Shown in pieces: positions 44,039 to 52,554 of a stretch of 64,000 nt of DNA (position 1 is the first letter of the stretch; every line of letters starts with the position of its first letter). The notes below the pieces were generated by a model. It saw only the letters and a program-made list of their open reading frames with translations, ran no database searches and was not told where the DNA came from. Origin of the DNA: Cupriavidus basilensis (GTDB lineage: Bacteria > Pseudomonadota > Gammaproteobacteria > Burkholderiales > Burkholderiaceae). The DNA is taken from the NCBI RefSeq assembly GCF_000832305.1, contig NZ_CP010537.1, positions 310,001 to 374,000 on the forward strand, given 5' to 3'. The translations under genes and the position numbers were made by a program.

Positions 44039-44395
44039 ATGATGGTGGATGCGAAAGATACGGCTGTACTGCTTTTTTCCTACGGGACGTTGCAAGACAA
44101 GGCGGTGCAGATCGCCAACTTCGGCCGCGAACTGGCCGGCCGCGATGACGCCATCCCCGGCTACTCGCAATCGATGGTCGCCATCGATGACCCCGCCGTG
44201 GTTGCTACCAGCGGAAAGACGCATCATCCGATTGTCCAGCCCAGCCCGGATCCCAACGATGCGGTGGCCGGCATGGTCTTCGAGATCACCGCGCAGGAAC
44301 TGGCCGCGGCCGATGCCTATGAAGTCTCTGACTACAAGCGCATCGCGGTGACGCTGAAATCCGGCGTTCAGGCGTGGGTCTATGTCCGGGCCTGA
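44039..44395 (+). CDS. Gamma-glutamylcyclotransferase-like (AIG2) protein
   Basis: 118 aa. GGCT-fold signature LFSYGTLQDKAVQ near the N-terminus and a conserved Glu region (AADAYEVSDYKRI) followed by a WVYVRA end. ATG 44039 sits behind AAGGAG. Candidate for cleavage of gamma-glutamyl peptides or related chemistry. Monocistronic; no clear context. Confidence 0.8.
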   Translation: MMVDAKDTAVLLFSYGTLQDKAVQIANFGRELAGRDDAIPGYSQSMVAIDDPAVVATSGKTHHPIVQPSPDPNDAVAGMVFEITAQELAAADAYEVSDYKRIAVTLKSGVQAWVYVRA

Positions 44396-44545
44396 TCTGG
44401 CAATCTGGCAAGAATGGTGATCAGGAAGGACGGCATGGCGAAGGGATGTGAACGCGCTATGATCGGGCGATCAGGCACCCTGGCGCCACAGGCCGGGACC
44501 CATGCGGCCGGGCGATGGCCGCGGACATGACGAGGCGAGGGCAAG

Positions 44546-44974
44546 ATGAAAACCAGCGCAAGAAACCAATTGAGCGGTAAGGTCAGCGCGGTCCACAAAG
44601 GCGCGGTAAACGATGAAATCGAACTGGAGATCGCCAGCGGCGTGCGGATCGTGGCGACCATCACCGCCGAGAGCACGAAGCGCCTCGGGCTGGCGGTCGG
44701 CAAGGAAGCCGTCGCGCTGATCAAGGCATCGTCCGTGATCGTGGGTGTGCCCGACCCGGACATCCTCCTCTCCGCGCGCAACCAGCTTGCCGGCACGGTA
44801 TCGGGCATCAGGATCGGGGCGGTGAATGCGGAGGTTTCCATCGGCCTGGCGCAGGGCGGCGAGATCGTGGCCATCATCACCAATGACAGCGTGACCAGCC
44901 TCGGGCTGGTGCAAGGCGGCGCGGCTGTCGCCATCTTCAAGGCCTCCAGCGTCCTGCTGGCCGCGCGCGCATAG
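44546..44974 (+). CDS. Di-Mop (TOBE) molybdate-binding protein
   Basis: 142 aa made of two tandem Mop domains (SARNQLSGKVSAVHKGAVNDEIELE and SARNQLAGTVSGIRIGAVNAEVSI, each ending in AxIKASSVI/AIFKASSVL). This is a molbindin-type molybdate store, equivalent to the C-terminal half of ModE. ATG 44546. It is followed 148 bp later by a gene for the DNA-binding half of ModE, so the two may work as a split ModE. Cytosolic. Confidence 0.88.
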   Translation: MKTSARNQLSGKVSAVHKGAVNDEIELEIASGVRIVATITAESTKRLGLAVGKEAVALIKASSVIVGVPDPDILLSARNQLAGTVSGIRIGAVNAEVSIGLAQGGEIVAIITNDSVTSLGLVQGGAAVAIFKASSVLLAARA

Positions 44975-45122
44975 GCGTGCCGCGCAATGGCGCCTTTTGG
45001 GTGGCCGGCGCCGCGAACACTTGTAACGCTTTGCGGATCGTATGGTGCTATCCGCATCGGCGCTAGCGCTATTGCATGGCGCGCGTATTCCGCTGGGGAT
45101 GCCGCCGGGGTACCATGCCGCC

Positions 45123-45512
45123 ATGGTCAAACTTGCTCGCTCCCGAACCTCGGTCAGCCCGGATACGCCGCAGGCGCTGTTTCGCATGCGCGTCATGCTG
45201 GGCGATACCATCGCCATTGGCCCCGGCAAAATTGCGCTGCTGGAAGCGATCCGCGAATGCGGCTCCATTTCCGCTGCGGCGAAACACCTCGACATGTCCT
45301 ACAAGCGGGCCTGGGATCTGCTCAACGAAATCAACCGCTCGCTGGCCAGGCCGGCAGTGGATTCCGAGCATGGCGGCGCGCAGGGTGGCGGCACCGTGCT
45401 CACGCCGGTGGGCGAGGAAGCGATCCGGCTCTACCGCGCCGCGGAGCTACGCGCGGCCAAGGCCTGCGAGGCCGAGATCAACGGCCTGATCAAGCTGCTG
45501 GCCAAGCCCTGA
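45123..45512 (+). CDS. ModE-like DNA-binding protein without Mop domains
   Basis: 129 aa. ModE/LysR-type winged helix: IGPGKIALLEAIRECGSISAAAKHLDMSYKRAWDLLNEIN and a dimer/wing region with GGGTVLTPVGEEAI. Full-length ModE adds two Mop domains (about 260 aa in all); this one stops after the HTH and a helical tail. Molybdate response would need the neighbouring di-Mop protein or be absent. Start ATG 45123. May regulate molybdoenzyme genes or the molybdopterin-domain gene that is convergent. Confidence 0.85.
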   Translation: MVKLARSRTSVSPDTPQALFRMRVMLGDTIAIGPGKIALLEAIRECGSISAAAKHLDMSYKRAWDLLNEINRSLARPAVDSEHGGAQGGGTVLTPVGEEAIRLYRAAELRAAKACEAEINGLIKLLAKP

Positions 45513-45640
45513 ACCCTGAACCCTAAGATGCTGATTGTTTCAAAATGAAGCGAGGCGGTTCTGGCCACGCGCGGCCGCAGACAGTACAAGCGAATCGGCC
45601 AAGGCCGCGCAACGACGCCAGAATCTTTCGGAAATGGCCT

Positions 45641-46135
45641 CTAAGCCTGCCACTGCCGGACCTCGATGCCACTGACCGCGAGCGCCTGGCGCGGGCCAAG
45701 CTTGAGGTCGCGCAATGACACCAGGTGGAGCCCGCCAAGGTCGGGATCGAACGCCACGCCGTCCTTTTCCACCACCAGAATCACGCCGCTGCCCACGGCC
45801 GTGTTGTACAGCTCGTGCCAGGTGAACAGGCACCGGTAGGCGTCTTTCGCGACCACGGCGACCACGCTCTGCTTGCGCCGCCCGATGGGCAGTGCCTGCA
45901 TGCCGGCGAGGTCAAGCAACTGCGTCACGCGCACGCCGCGCCAGTGCCGCACTTCGCGGACATGGCGCCCCGAATAGCATTGGATGGTTGCCGGCCCGCC
46001 CACCATATCAGCGCAGCCCGCCAGGGCTGCCGCGTCCAGGTTGAGCGTTTGCGGCAGCCCCGAAATCGTCAGCGCATCGGACTGGTATTGCCGCACGTTG
46101 CTCTCGCCAGTGCTGGCGGACAGTGCTTCATTCAC
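45641..46135 (-). CDS. Molybdopterin-binding-domain (sulfite oxidase-like) small protein
   Basis: 164 aa. Resembles the Mo-cofactor domain of sulfite-oxidase-fold proteins: TISGLPQTLNLDAAALAGC, IQCYSGRHVREVRHWRGVRVTQLLDLAG, and GVAFDPDLGGLHLVSLRDLKLGPR. The catalytic Cys region is present (ATIQCYSG), but the protein is much smaller than MsrP/YedY. Start GTG 46135 is favoured because AAGGAG lies 7 nt upstream; ATG 46189 is also in frame. No signal peptide is seen. Convergent with the ModE-like gene, so in a molybdenum context. Confidence 0.7.
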   Translation of the reverse strand: MNEALSASTGESNVRQYQSDALTISGLPQTLNLDAAALAGCADMVGGPATIQCYSGRHVREVRHWRGVRVTQLLDLAGMQALPIGRRKQSVVAVVAKDAYRCLFTWHELYNTAVGSGVILVVEKDGVAFDPDLGGLHLVSLRDLKLGPRQALAVSGIEVRQWQA

Positions 46136-46323
46136 GGAACTCTCTCCTTGGCTGGCCAGGGCGCCTGCTTTGACCCGCGTTGTATACATCGCTATATTTC
46201 GCTAATCAAGGCATGGTACGAGCTTCGAATCGGCGTATCAAGTGCCGGCGGCGTTTGCGCTATGCTTGGCGCCGCGCACGCCGCACATCTCCCATGGACT
46301 GCTGTTTCTCCGAGCCACAACGC

Positions 46324-46826
46324 ATGCAAGAACCGAACGCCACCGTTCTGCCCACCCCACGTTTTGAAGCCGGCCGCACATTCTGGATAGCGGGCCTCGG
46401 CGGGCGGTTCACCCTGGAAACGAACGGCGGCATCCCCGCGCTCTGGGAAGCATTCGGCCCCTCCATTGGCGAAGTCCCGGGCCAGGTGGGCGGGATGACC
46501 TACGGACTGTGCTGCAATCCAGGGACGATGGCAGCTTCGAGTATGTGGCCGGCGTGGAAGTGAGCAGCCCGGACGGACTGCCGTCATCGTTTCGCTGCAT
46601 CAAGGTCGAGCCGCAGCGCTACGCCGTATTCGTGCATGCAGGCGATATTTCGACGCTGCACGAGACGTTTCACCGCATCTGGCACAAATGGCTGCCGGCG
46701 TCCGGGTTCCAGGCCGGGCATGCGCCTGAGTTTGAGCGCTACAGCGCGGACTTCGATCCGGTGGCGGGGACGGGCACCGTGGAAATCTGGCTGCCGGTCA
46801 GGGGTGGGGCGGATGCACCGGCCTGA
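46324..46826 (+). pseudogene. Frameshifted GyrI-like effector-binding-domain gene
   Basis: Two overlapping frames together give one effector-binding domain of the AraC-E/GyrI type. Frame 1: RFEAGRTFWIAGLGGRF ... GQVGGMTYGLCCN. Frame 2: DDGSFEYVAGVEVSSPDGLPSSF ... KYAVF-like RYAVFVHAGDISTLHETFHRIWHKWLP and GTGTVEIWLPV. The switch is at about 46521-46527, consistent with loss of one G in CCAGGGACGATGG. Otherwise intact, so this may be a recent mutation or a sequencing error. Confidence 0.8.
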
Positions 46827-46856
46827 GGCGTTGCCCGTCACGGGCGCGACACCACC

Positions 46857-47252
46857 ATGCCTGTAAAGACAGTTAACGCAGTGATCCTGGCATTGTTTTC
46901 CGCAAGCAGTTTTTCCACCACGCCGTGCCCGCCCGATGCGCCGTGCGGCCCGTTGGCGCCGGAATTCAAGGTGGCGATGTACGCCTCCATCGTTGCCTTC
47001 CCGATGGCTTGCGCGAAGCTGGATCCCGCGAACGCGCCGCGCTACGAGGCAGCCTTGTCGGCGGCGCTTGGCCAACTGGGTGCCGACGATCAGGCGGCCA
47101 TGGACGAGGCAAGGCGCGATCCTGCCTTGCCCGCGATGCTGATCGCCGCGTCGAAGGCGCTTGAGGCGGAGCAATCGCCTGCGCGGCTTGTGCGCAAGTG
47201 CAGCCGTGCGCTCCAGCGCACCGAGGCGGCGGAGTCTGGTAGCACGAAGTAA
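46857..47252 (+). CDS. Hypothetical exported protein, 131 aa
   Basis: Not recognised. N-terminal hydrophobic stretch (VNAVILALFSASSFS) reads as a signal peptide; mature part has three early Cys/Pro residues (CPPDAPCG) and a helical, Ala-rich body (DDQAAMDEARRDPALPAML) ending in LVRKCSRALQ. Close to the frameshifted gene upstream (30 bp). Start ATG 46857 lacks a strong Shine-Dalgarno. Confidence 0.5.
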   Translation: MPVKTVNAVILALFSASSFSTTPCPPDAPCGPLAPEFKVAMYASIVAFPMACAKLDPANAPRYEAALSAALGQLGADDQAAMDEARRDPALPAMLIAASKALEAEQSPARLVRKCSRALQRTEAAESGSTK

Positions 47253-47394
47253 GCCCAGGCTGAATCGCGCGCTGTGCTCTGTTACCTGCCTTGAGTCCCC
47301 CGCCGCGATGAACAATACTGGCCCGTAGGCCGCTGCGGCGCGAGCGGGCCGGTTTTGTTTGCGCATGCGCGGAAGTGATTTCAAGGAGCAAGCC

Positions 47395-47775
47395 ATGTTG
47401 CGCGACAGTCATGCATTCAGCGGATTCTCGGTCGACGACATCGCCAGGGCCACGAACTTCTATGGCGGTACGCTGGGGCTGGAAGTGTCCGCAAGCGGGG
47501 GCTTGCTGACCCTGTATATCGCCGGCGGCAACAACGTGCTGCTTTACTCCAAGCCGAACCACGTGCCTGCGACGTTCACGGTGCTGAATTTCCCGGTGAA
47601 GAGCGTGGACAAGGCCGTGGAGACACTCGGCAAGCTCGGCGTGCGCTTCGAGACCTACGACCTGCCCGGGCTGAAGACCGACGAGCGGGGCATCTGCCGC
47701 AGCGAGGGCGGCCCCGTCATCGCCTGGTTCAAGGACCCGGCCGGCAATATTCTCTCTGTGCTTGAAGCGACATAA
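47395..47775 (+). CDS. VOC-family (glyoxalase/dioxygenase superfamily) protein
   Basis: 126 aa. Two beta-alpha-beta-beta-beta modules typical of the vicinal oxygen chelate fold: [24 protein letters not shown] and [13 protein letters not shown] with the usual terminal Glu. ATG 47395 has AAGGAG 6 nt upstream. Enzyme or binding protein; substrate not predictable. Upstream of the arsH remnant on the same strand. Confidence 0.88.
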   Translation: MLRDSHAFSGFSVDDIARATNFYGGTLGLEVSASGGLLTLYIAGGNNVLLYSKPNHVPATFTVLNFPVKSVDKAVETLGKLGVRFETYDLPGLKTDERGICRSEGGPVIAWFKDPAGNILSVLEAT

Positions 47776-47810
47776 GCTGTTTTGGTCAGGCACCGGACAC
47801 CGGGCGGCTC

Positions 47811-47998
47811 GTGGATCGCTTTATATCGCTGCCGGGATCACATGCGCCGCGCATTCTCCTGCTCGACGGCTCGCTGCACCCGAACTCCTGTAGCCGCCTG
47901 TTTGCGCTCGAAGCCCAGCGGATCCTTCGGCACCTCGGCGCGCAGACCAAGGTGTTCGATCCGCATGGCCTTTCCCTCACGGACAGCGTGCCATGCGC
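47811..47998 (+). pseudogene. Truncated arsH-like flavoprotein gene
   Basis: About 60 codons that match only the N-terminal flavodoxin strand and helix of ArsH/NADPH-dependent FMN reductases: PRILLLDGSLHPNSCSRLFALEAQRILRHLGAQTKVFDPHGLSL. The similarity ends at about 47995, exactly where the oppositely oriented SnoaL-like gene ends, and the remaining open frame is unrelated sequence. The rest of arsH (about 180 residues) is missing. A deletion or rearrangement joined arsH to the SnoaL gene. It is not functional. Confidence 0.75.
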
Positions 47999-48435
47999 TA
48001 GGTGGCGGCCAGCCCCAGCGAGCGCAGCTTTGCCCCCTGGTCGAAGTACGGCCGCTCGCAAACGATCTTGTCGCTGTCGGGCGCGAACTCGAACGATGCG
48101 GCCATGCGCACGCGAAACGCGCGGCCTGTGGGCGGGTAGACGGTGCCGTTCGCCTTCAGGGGGCCTAGGTGGGTGCCGGTGAGCCAGAATTCCACCAGCA
48201 CCGTGTCGCCGGCCGCGGCGATGCTGATGATCTCGTTGGCCTGGTCGGGGAAGGGCGTGCGCGAAGACGCGAAGTAGCCGCGCACCGCTTGCTCGCCGTC
48301 GAAGACCGCGCCGCCTCCGTGCATCTCGTAGCGCGGATGGGCAAAGGTGGCGATGACGGCGTCCCATTCCTGGGTGCACTCCAGGGCCATATGGTCGCGC
48401 ACGGTCTGGATGCGGGCGAGAGACAGACTATCCAT
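47998..48435 (-). CDS. SnoaL/NTF2-like protein
   Basis: 145 aa, paralogue of the protein at 40297-40800. Shared blocks: WDAVIATFAHPRYEM, RTPFPDQANEI, VLVEFWLTGTHLGPLKA, PPTGRAFRVRM, DKIVCERPYFD. Start ATG 48435 is taken because the paralogue begins there; the frame continues to 48513. The stop codon abuts the truncated arsH on the other strand. Upstream gene (TctC) is on the same strand 85 bp away. Confidence 0.75.
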   Translation of the reverse strand: MDSLSLARIQTVRDHMALECTQEWDAVIATFAHPRYEMHGGGAVFDGEQAVRGYFASSRTPFPDQANEIISIAAAGDTVLVEFWLTGTHLGPLKANGTVYPPTGRAFRVRMAASFEFAPDSDKIVCERPYFDQGAKLRSLGLAAT

Positions 48436-48520
48436 GTTCAGGGCTCCGTGATTTGGGTTTTTTGCGAACTTGCCGGGTGATTGATGCGCTGATGCGTGCA
48501 TTGACGCGTGCATAAGGCGC

Positions 48521-49498
48521 TTAGTCCTGCGTCACGCCGGCGGTCTTTGCTACGTCTTTCCACGCCGGGATATCGCGCTCATTCAGCTTGCCGAGTTCCT
48601 CGCCGCTCATCGGCGTGGCCGCGATGCCCATCTCCAGCAGGCGGGCCTTGATCTCCGGCGTGGCCAGCACCTGGTTCAAGGCGTCCGACAGCTTCTGTAC
48701 GATCGGTCTGGGCGTGCCGGCGGGCACATACAGGCCCCAGCGGAATACGCGGTCAAAATCGATGCCCTCGTCGACATAGCTCTTCACCCCGGGCAGGCTC
48801 GGCGAACGCGAGGTACAGGTGCCGATCGCCTTGACCTTGCCGGACTTGACGAAGGGCGTGCCCGAAGTCATGTCCACATAGCCCAGCTTGATATGCCCGG
48901 CAACGATGTCGTTGAGCACCTGTGGCACGGTCTTGTAGGGAATATGCGTCATCGAGGCGCCGGCCAGTTGCTTGAGCACCTCGCCGCAGAATTGGCCCGT
49001 GGAGCCGGTGCCCCAACTGGCGTACTGCACTTCGTTGGGATGGCTCTTGGTGTACGCCACCAGCGCCTTGATGTCGTTCGCGGGAAAGTCATTGCTGGCC
49101 ACCAGCAGGATGGCGGCGGTGCCGACCTGGCCGATGGCGGTGAAGTCCTTCACCGGGTCATACGGCAGCTTGGTGTAGACCGCGGCGTTCAGCATATGCG
49201 TGGTCGCGCCGCCGAGCGTGAAGGTGTAGCCGTCGGGCGCCGCGCGTGCGACCGCTTGCGTGCCGATGATGCCGGAGGCGCCACCCTTGTTTTCCACCAC
49301 GATGGGCTGCTTCAGGATGGCCGACATGCGCTGCGCGAGCACGCGGCCAAGGATGTCGCCGCCGGAGCCGGCCGAGATCGGCAGCAACAGGCGGATGGGG
49401 TGGGAGGGGTAGTCGGCGGAGGGTTCACTGGCCTGCGCTGCGATTGCGGGCGCGGCAAGCGCGACGACGAGCGTAGCGGCGGCTAGGTGGCGGGGCAT
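48521..49498 (-). CDS. Bug/TctC family periplasmic solute-binding protein
   Basis: 325 aa. Signal peptide (LAAATLVVALAAPAIAAQA) and Bug motifs YPSHPIRLLLPISAGSGGD, VVENKGGASGIIG, AAPDGYTF and HIPYKTVPQVL. Same strand and 63 bp downstream of an SDR gene that carries a LacI-type operator, so it likely binds the carboxylate metabolised by this small regulon. Confidence 0.9.
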   Translation of the reverse strand: MPRHLAAATLVVALAAPAIAAQASEPSADYPSHPIRLLLPISAGSGGDILGRVLAQRMSAILKQPIVVENKGGASGIIGTQAVARAAPDGYTFTLGGATTHMLNAAVYTKLPYDPVKDFTAIGQVGTAAILLVASNDFPANDIKALVAYTKSHPNEVQYASWGTGSTGQFCGEVLKQLAGASMTHIPYKTVPQVLNDIVAGHIKLGYVDMTSGTPFVKSGKVKAIGTCTSRSPSLPGVKSYVDEGIDFDRVFRWGLYVPAGTPRPIVQKLSDALNQVLATPEIKARLLEMGIAATPMSGEELGKLNERDIPAWKDVAKTAGVTQD

Positions 49499-49561
49499 GG
49501 GGCGTCTCCTGATTCTTTGTCATGTGCCGCGGTGCGGCCTTTGATTCGCTGTCTATTTTCG

Positions 49562-50368
49562 TCAAAGCCCCAGTCCGCCATCTACCACCATCTCCAGCCC
49601 CGTCACATAACGCGACTCATCGGAGGCAAGGAACAACGCCGCGTAGGCGATATCCCACGGCGTGCCTTGCCGGCCCATGGGGCAGCGGCTGTTGCGAAAC
49701 TCGCGCGCGGCCTGCACGGCGGCTTCGTCGCCATCGGTCAGGTGGGCCGCATGGGGCGTATCGATCAGGCCGGGCAGGATCACATTGCAGCGCACCTGGT
49801 CCGCGGCGTAGCGGCGCGCGAGGATCCGCGTCATGTGGTTGAGCGCGGCCTTCGATGCGTTGTAGGAGAGAAAGGGCATCGGGCCCCATTTGCGGCTGGC
49901 GATCGACGAGATGTTGATGATCGAGCCGCCGCCCTGCGCGATCATGTGCGGCATTGCCTTCTGGCAGGCGAGCATGGCGCCTTTGAGGTTGATGTCGAAC
50001 ACGCGGTCCCAGGATTGCTCCGTGATGTCCTCGAGCTCGCCGATCTCCTCGATGCCCACGTTGTTGTGCAGCACGTCGATGCGGCCATAGCGCTCGCGGC
50101 AGGCCTCCACCATGGCTGCCAGCCGCGCGCCGTCGCGCACGTCGGCCTCGAAGGCGCTGGCGCTTCCGCCCGCATCCTCGATCTGGCTCGCGGTCCTGCG
50201 GGCCAGCGCCAGGTCGCGGTCCACGCACAGCACCCGCGCGCCTTCGCGGGCGTAGACGATGGCGGCGGCTGCGCCGTTGCTGGTGTCGGCGCCGATCGAT
50301 CCCGCGCCTACGACGATGGCTGCCTTGCCGGCAAGCCGGCTCACTCCTTTGCGATTGCTGTCCGGCAT
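49562..50368 (-). CDS. Short-chain dehydrogenase/reductase
   Basis: 268-aa classical SDR. NAD(P)-binding GAGSIGADTSNG (residues 21-32), Asp50 after the second strand (favours NAD), NNVG, Ser154/155 in NISSIAS, catalytic Tyr169-x3-Lys173 (YNASK). Preceded at 50461-50476 by an operator identical to that of the adjacent LacI-family gene. Catabolic dehydrogenase for an unidentified alcohol or hydroxy acid. Confidence 0.92.
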   Translation of the reverse strand: MPDSNRKGVSRLAGKAAIVVGAGSIGADTSNGAAAAIVYAREGARVLCVDRDLALARRTASQIEDAGGSASAFEADVRDGARLAAMVEACRERYGRIDVLHNNVGIEEIGELEDITEQSWDRVFDINLKGAMLACQKAMPHMIAQGGGSIINISSIASRKWGPMPFLSYNASKAALNHMTRILARRYAADQVRCNVILPGLIDTPHAAHLTDGDEAAVQAAREFRNSRCPMGRQGTPWDIAYAALFLASDESRYVTGLEMVVDGGLGL

Positions 50369-50460
50369 GCTGTGGCTGTCTCCGTGGTGATCTTTGGATG
50401 ATCTTTACGTGATTGTTTGCATGATCCCCACTACCAGGGATGGAAAAAATATAGCACGAA

Positions 50461-50476
50461 ATTGAAACGTTTCATA
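50461..50476. promoter_or_regulatory. LacI-family operator upstream of the SDR-tctC unit
   Basis: 16-bp site containing the perfect palindrome TGAAACGTTTCA. It is the exact reverse complement of the site at 51737-51752. Lies 93 bp upstream of the SDR start codon, beside a TATAAA-like sequence. Matches the symmetrical, central-CG type of GalR/LacI operators. Confidence 0.8.
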
Positions 50477-50590
50477 TAAAGGGTAAACGACTGCCTGCAA
50501 GGGCTTGAGACAGGGTAAGGGCATGCCGGAATGGCGGCATCGCGCCGCCCGGCGGGGGCTTGCGTGATGGGTCCGGGGAAAGTGGTAGTC

Positions 50591-51688
50591 CTAGCTGGCG
50601 AGGCGCTTCGCCCGGCCTCGCGCCGGTTTTTTGCCTGCCCCCGTGTGGACGGCGGCGCAGGACTCGCGCAGGATCAGCTCGCAGGTCAGCATCAGGTGCC
50701 CGGTTGCGTCAGGGCTGCCTTGCGGATCGATGCCGGGCTCCATCTCGGCAAGGAGCAGGCGGGCGGCATGGCGCCCCAGGACCTGCAGGTTCCAGGTGAG
50801 CGTGGTCAGCTCGGGCGTATGCACCTGGGCCAGTTCGGTATCGCCCACGCACACCACGGACAGGTCGCCCGGAATGTCCCTGCCGGTCTGGCGTGCTGCC
50901 TTGAGCGCGCCGGCGAGCAGGGTCGTGCCCAGCCCAAAGATGGCGGTCGGCGGCGCGGCCTGTTGGAATAACGCCAGGCATTGCGAAAAGGCGACGTCCA
51001 TCGAGCTGGTGTCGATGCGCACAAGCTCCAGCGCATCGCCGATGCCGCGCGCGGCGGCAGCCGTCTCGAAGGCCTGCCAGCGCTCGCGCGCGGGGCGCAG
51101 GTGCGAGCTGGGGAAGAGCAGGGCAATGCGGCGGTGGCCAAGATCGAGCAGATAGTTGGCGGTCTTCAGCGCGCCGCTGAAGTGGTCCACCTTGACGCTG
51201 GGCCGATCCGGCGCGATATCGCGGTCCAGGATCACCAGCGGCACATCCACCTGCGCGATCCGCTGCTGCAGCTTTCCGGAGCTCTCGGAGCCGGGCGCGA
51301 ACAGCACGCCGTCAACGCCGACACGGGTCACGTCCAGCAGCAGCTCGCATTCGCGTTCGGTGTCGTTATGGGTGTCGACCAGCAGCAAGGTGTAGCCGGC
51401 CTCGCGCAGCACATGTTCGGCCGCGCGCACGATCACGCCGTAGAAGCGGTTGGTGATGTCCGGCACCAGGCAGGCCACCAGGCGCGAGCGCCGCGAGCGC
51501 AGGCTGCGGGCCGCGGCGTTGGCGACATAGCCGATCTTGCGCGCCACCTCGAACACGTGGGCGACGGTCTCGGCGGACGGGCCGTCTCGCTCCGCCATCA
51601 CGTTGGAGGCGGTGCCGACCGAAACGCCCGCTTGCTCGGCCAGGTCCTTCAGGGTCGGCTTGCGCTGCGCTGCGGCTTTTTTCTGCAT
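50591..51688 (-). CDS. LacI/GalR family transcriptional repressor
   Basis: 365 aa. N-terminal HTH and hinge (PTLKDLAEQAGVSVGTASNVM, then AARSLRSRRSRL) and a PBP1-type ligand domain (VACLVPDITNRFYG, VPLVILDRD, NYLLDLGHRRIALL, GDLSVVCVGD). ATG 51688 has GTGGAG 6 nt upstream. Operators of the same sequence flank it: one 49 bp upstream of its start and one downstream, ahead of the SDR operon. Probable autoregulated repressor of the SDR-tctC unit. Confidence 0.93.
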   Translation of the reverse strand: MQKKAAAQRKPTLKDLAEQAGVSVGTASNVMAERDGPSAETVAHVFEVARKIGYVANAAARSLRSRRSRLVACLVPDITNRFYGVIVRAAEHVLREAGYTLLLVDTHNDTERECELLLDVTRVGVDGVLFAPGSESSGKLQQRIAQVDVPLVILDRDIAPDRPSVKVDHFSGALKTANYLLDLGHRRIALLFPSSHLRPARERWQAFETAAAARGIGDALELVRIDTSSMDVAFSQCLALFQQAAPPTAIFGLGTTLLAGALKAARQTGRDIPGDLSVVCVGDTELAQVHTPELTTLTWNLQVLGRHAARLLLAEMEPGIDPQGSPDATGHLMLTCELILRESCAAVHTGAGKKPARGRAKRLAS

Positions 51689-51736
51689 GGCACTCCACGG
51701 ATATCGTCGTTTGCTGTGGCGTGCAGTGTAGCACGC

Positions 51737-51752
51737 TATGAAACGTTTCAAT
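51737..51752. promoter_or_regulatory. LacI-family operator upstream of its repressor gene
   Basis: Palindrome TGAAACGTTTCA inside a 16-bp stretch identical, in opposite orientation, to that at 50461-50476. Lies 49 bp upstream of the repressor ATG, as expected for autoregulation. Confidence 0.8.
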
Positions 51753-51800
51753 CACGTGAAGCGCATTGGCACGCGTAGGTGTGTATTGGGGCGCAAGCCC

Positions 51801-52421
51801 TCAGGCTGCCTTCTTCAGCGACGCCAATGCCGCGCGGCCGGCGGCCAGTTGCCGGGCCACTTCCGCCACGCGCGCACCCAGATGCTCGGCCGTGCGCAGG
51901 TCTGCCGGCGGCGGCACCACGTCAGCGCTTTCGTCTGCATTCGACTGCGCTGCCGCACCCAGGAAGAAGCCATGTCGATTGAGCGAATCCTCGGTCGATT
52001 TCGAGTTGTTGTGGCCCGGGGGCAGGCCAAGGTTGATCCAGTGCATGCCGTGTTGCGCGGAGAAGATCGCGATCTGCTGCAGCGTGGCAAGCTTGTCGCC
52101 CGAACGCGAGGCCGAATTGGTGAAGCCAGCCGCCACCTTGTTGGCCCATTTGCCGCCTTTGGCGAAAACGGTGCGCGAGGTGGCGTCCATAAAGCCTTTG
52201 AACTGCGCCGACGCGCTGCCCATGTAGGTGGGCGCGCCGAAGATGATGCCCTCCACGTTTTCAAGTGTGTCCCAGTGCTGGTCGATGTCGTCGACGCTGA
52301 TCAGCAGGCTTTCCACGCCATCGACGCTGGCGGCGCCGCGTGCAACGGCCTGTGCCTGCCTGGCGGTGTGGCCGTAGCCGCTGTGGTAGACGATAGCGAT
52401 TTGGGTAGCGTTGGGGTTCAT
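51801..52421 (-). CDS. WrbA-like flavodoxin-fold NAD(P)H:quinone reductase
   Basis: 206 aa. FMN-binding phosphate loop HSGYGHTARQAQ at residues 13-24, GIIFGAPTYMGSASAQFKGFMDATS, and GFTNSASRSGDKLATLQQI as in flavodoxin/WrbA-type proteins. The His-containing loop HWINLGLPPGHNN matches the second WrbA-like segment. Two-electron quinone reduction with oxidative-stress protection is the known family role. Single gene. Confidence 0.88.
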   Translation of the reverse strand: MNPNATQIAIVYHSGYGHTARQAQAVARGAASVDGVESLLISVDDIDQHWDTLENVEGIIFGAPTYMGSASAQFKGFMDATSRTVFAKGGKWANKVAAGFTNSASRSGDKLATLQQIAIFSAQHGMHWINLGLPPGHNNSKSTEDSLNRHGFFLGAAAQSNADESADVVPPPADLRTAEHLGARVAEVARQLAAGRAALASLKKAA

Positions 52422-52554
52422 GATGCGGTGCCTCGATAAAGTTGGAAATATTTGAATTTGGCTCGCATCGCGTGGATCACTGGATCTGCTCGATTGCTGG
52501 GCCGGTGAGGCAAGTCTAGGCGCCGGCCGATCGCGTTGGCGACTGAAATCTCAA

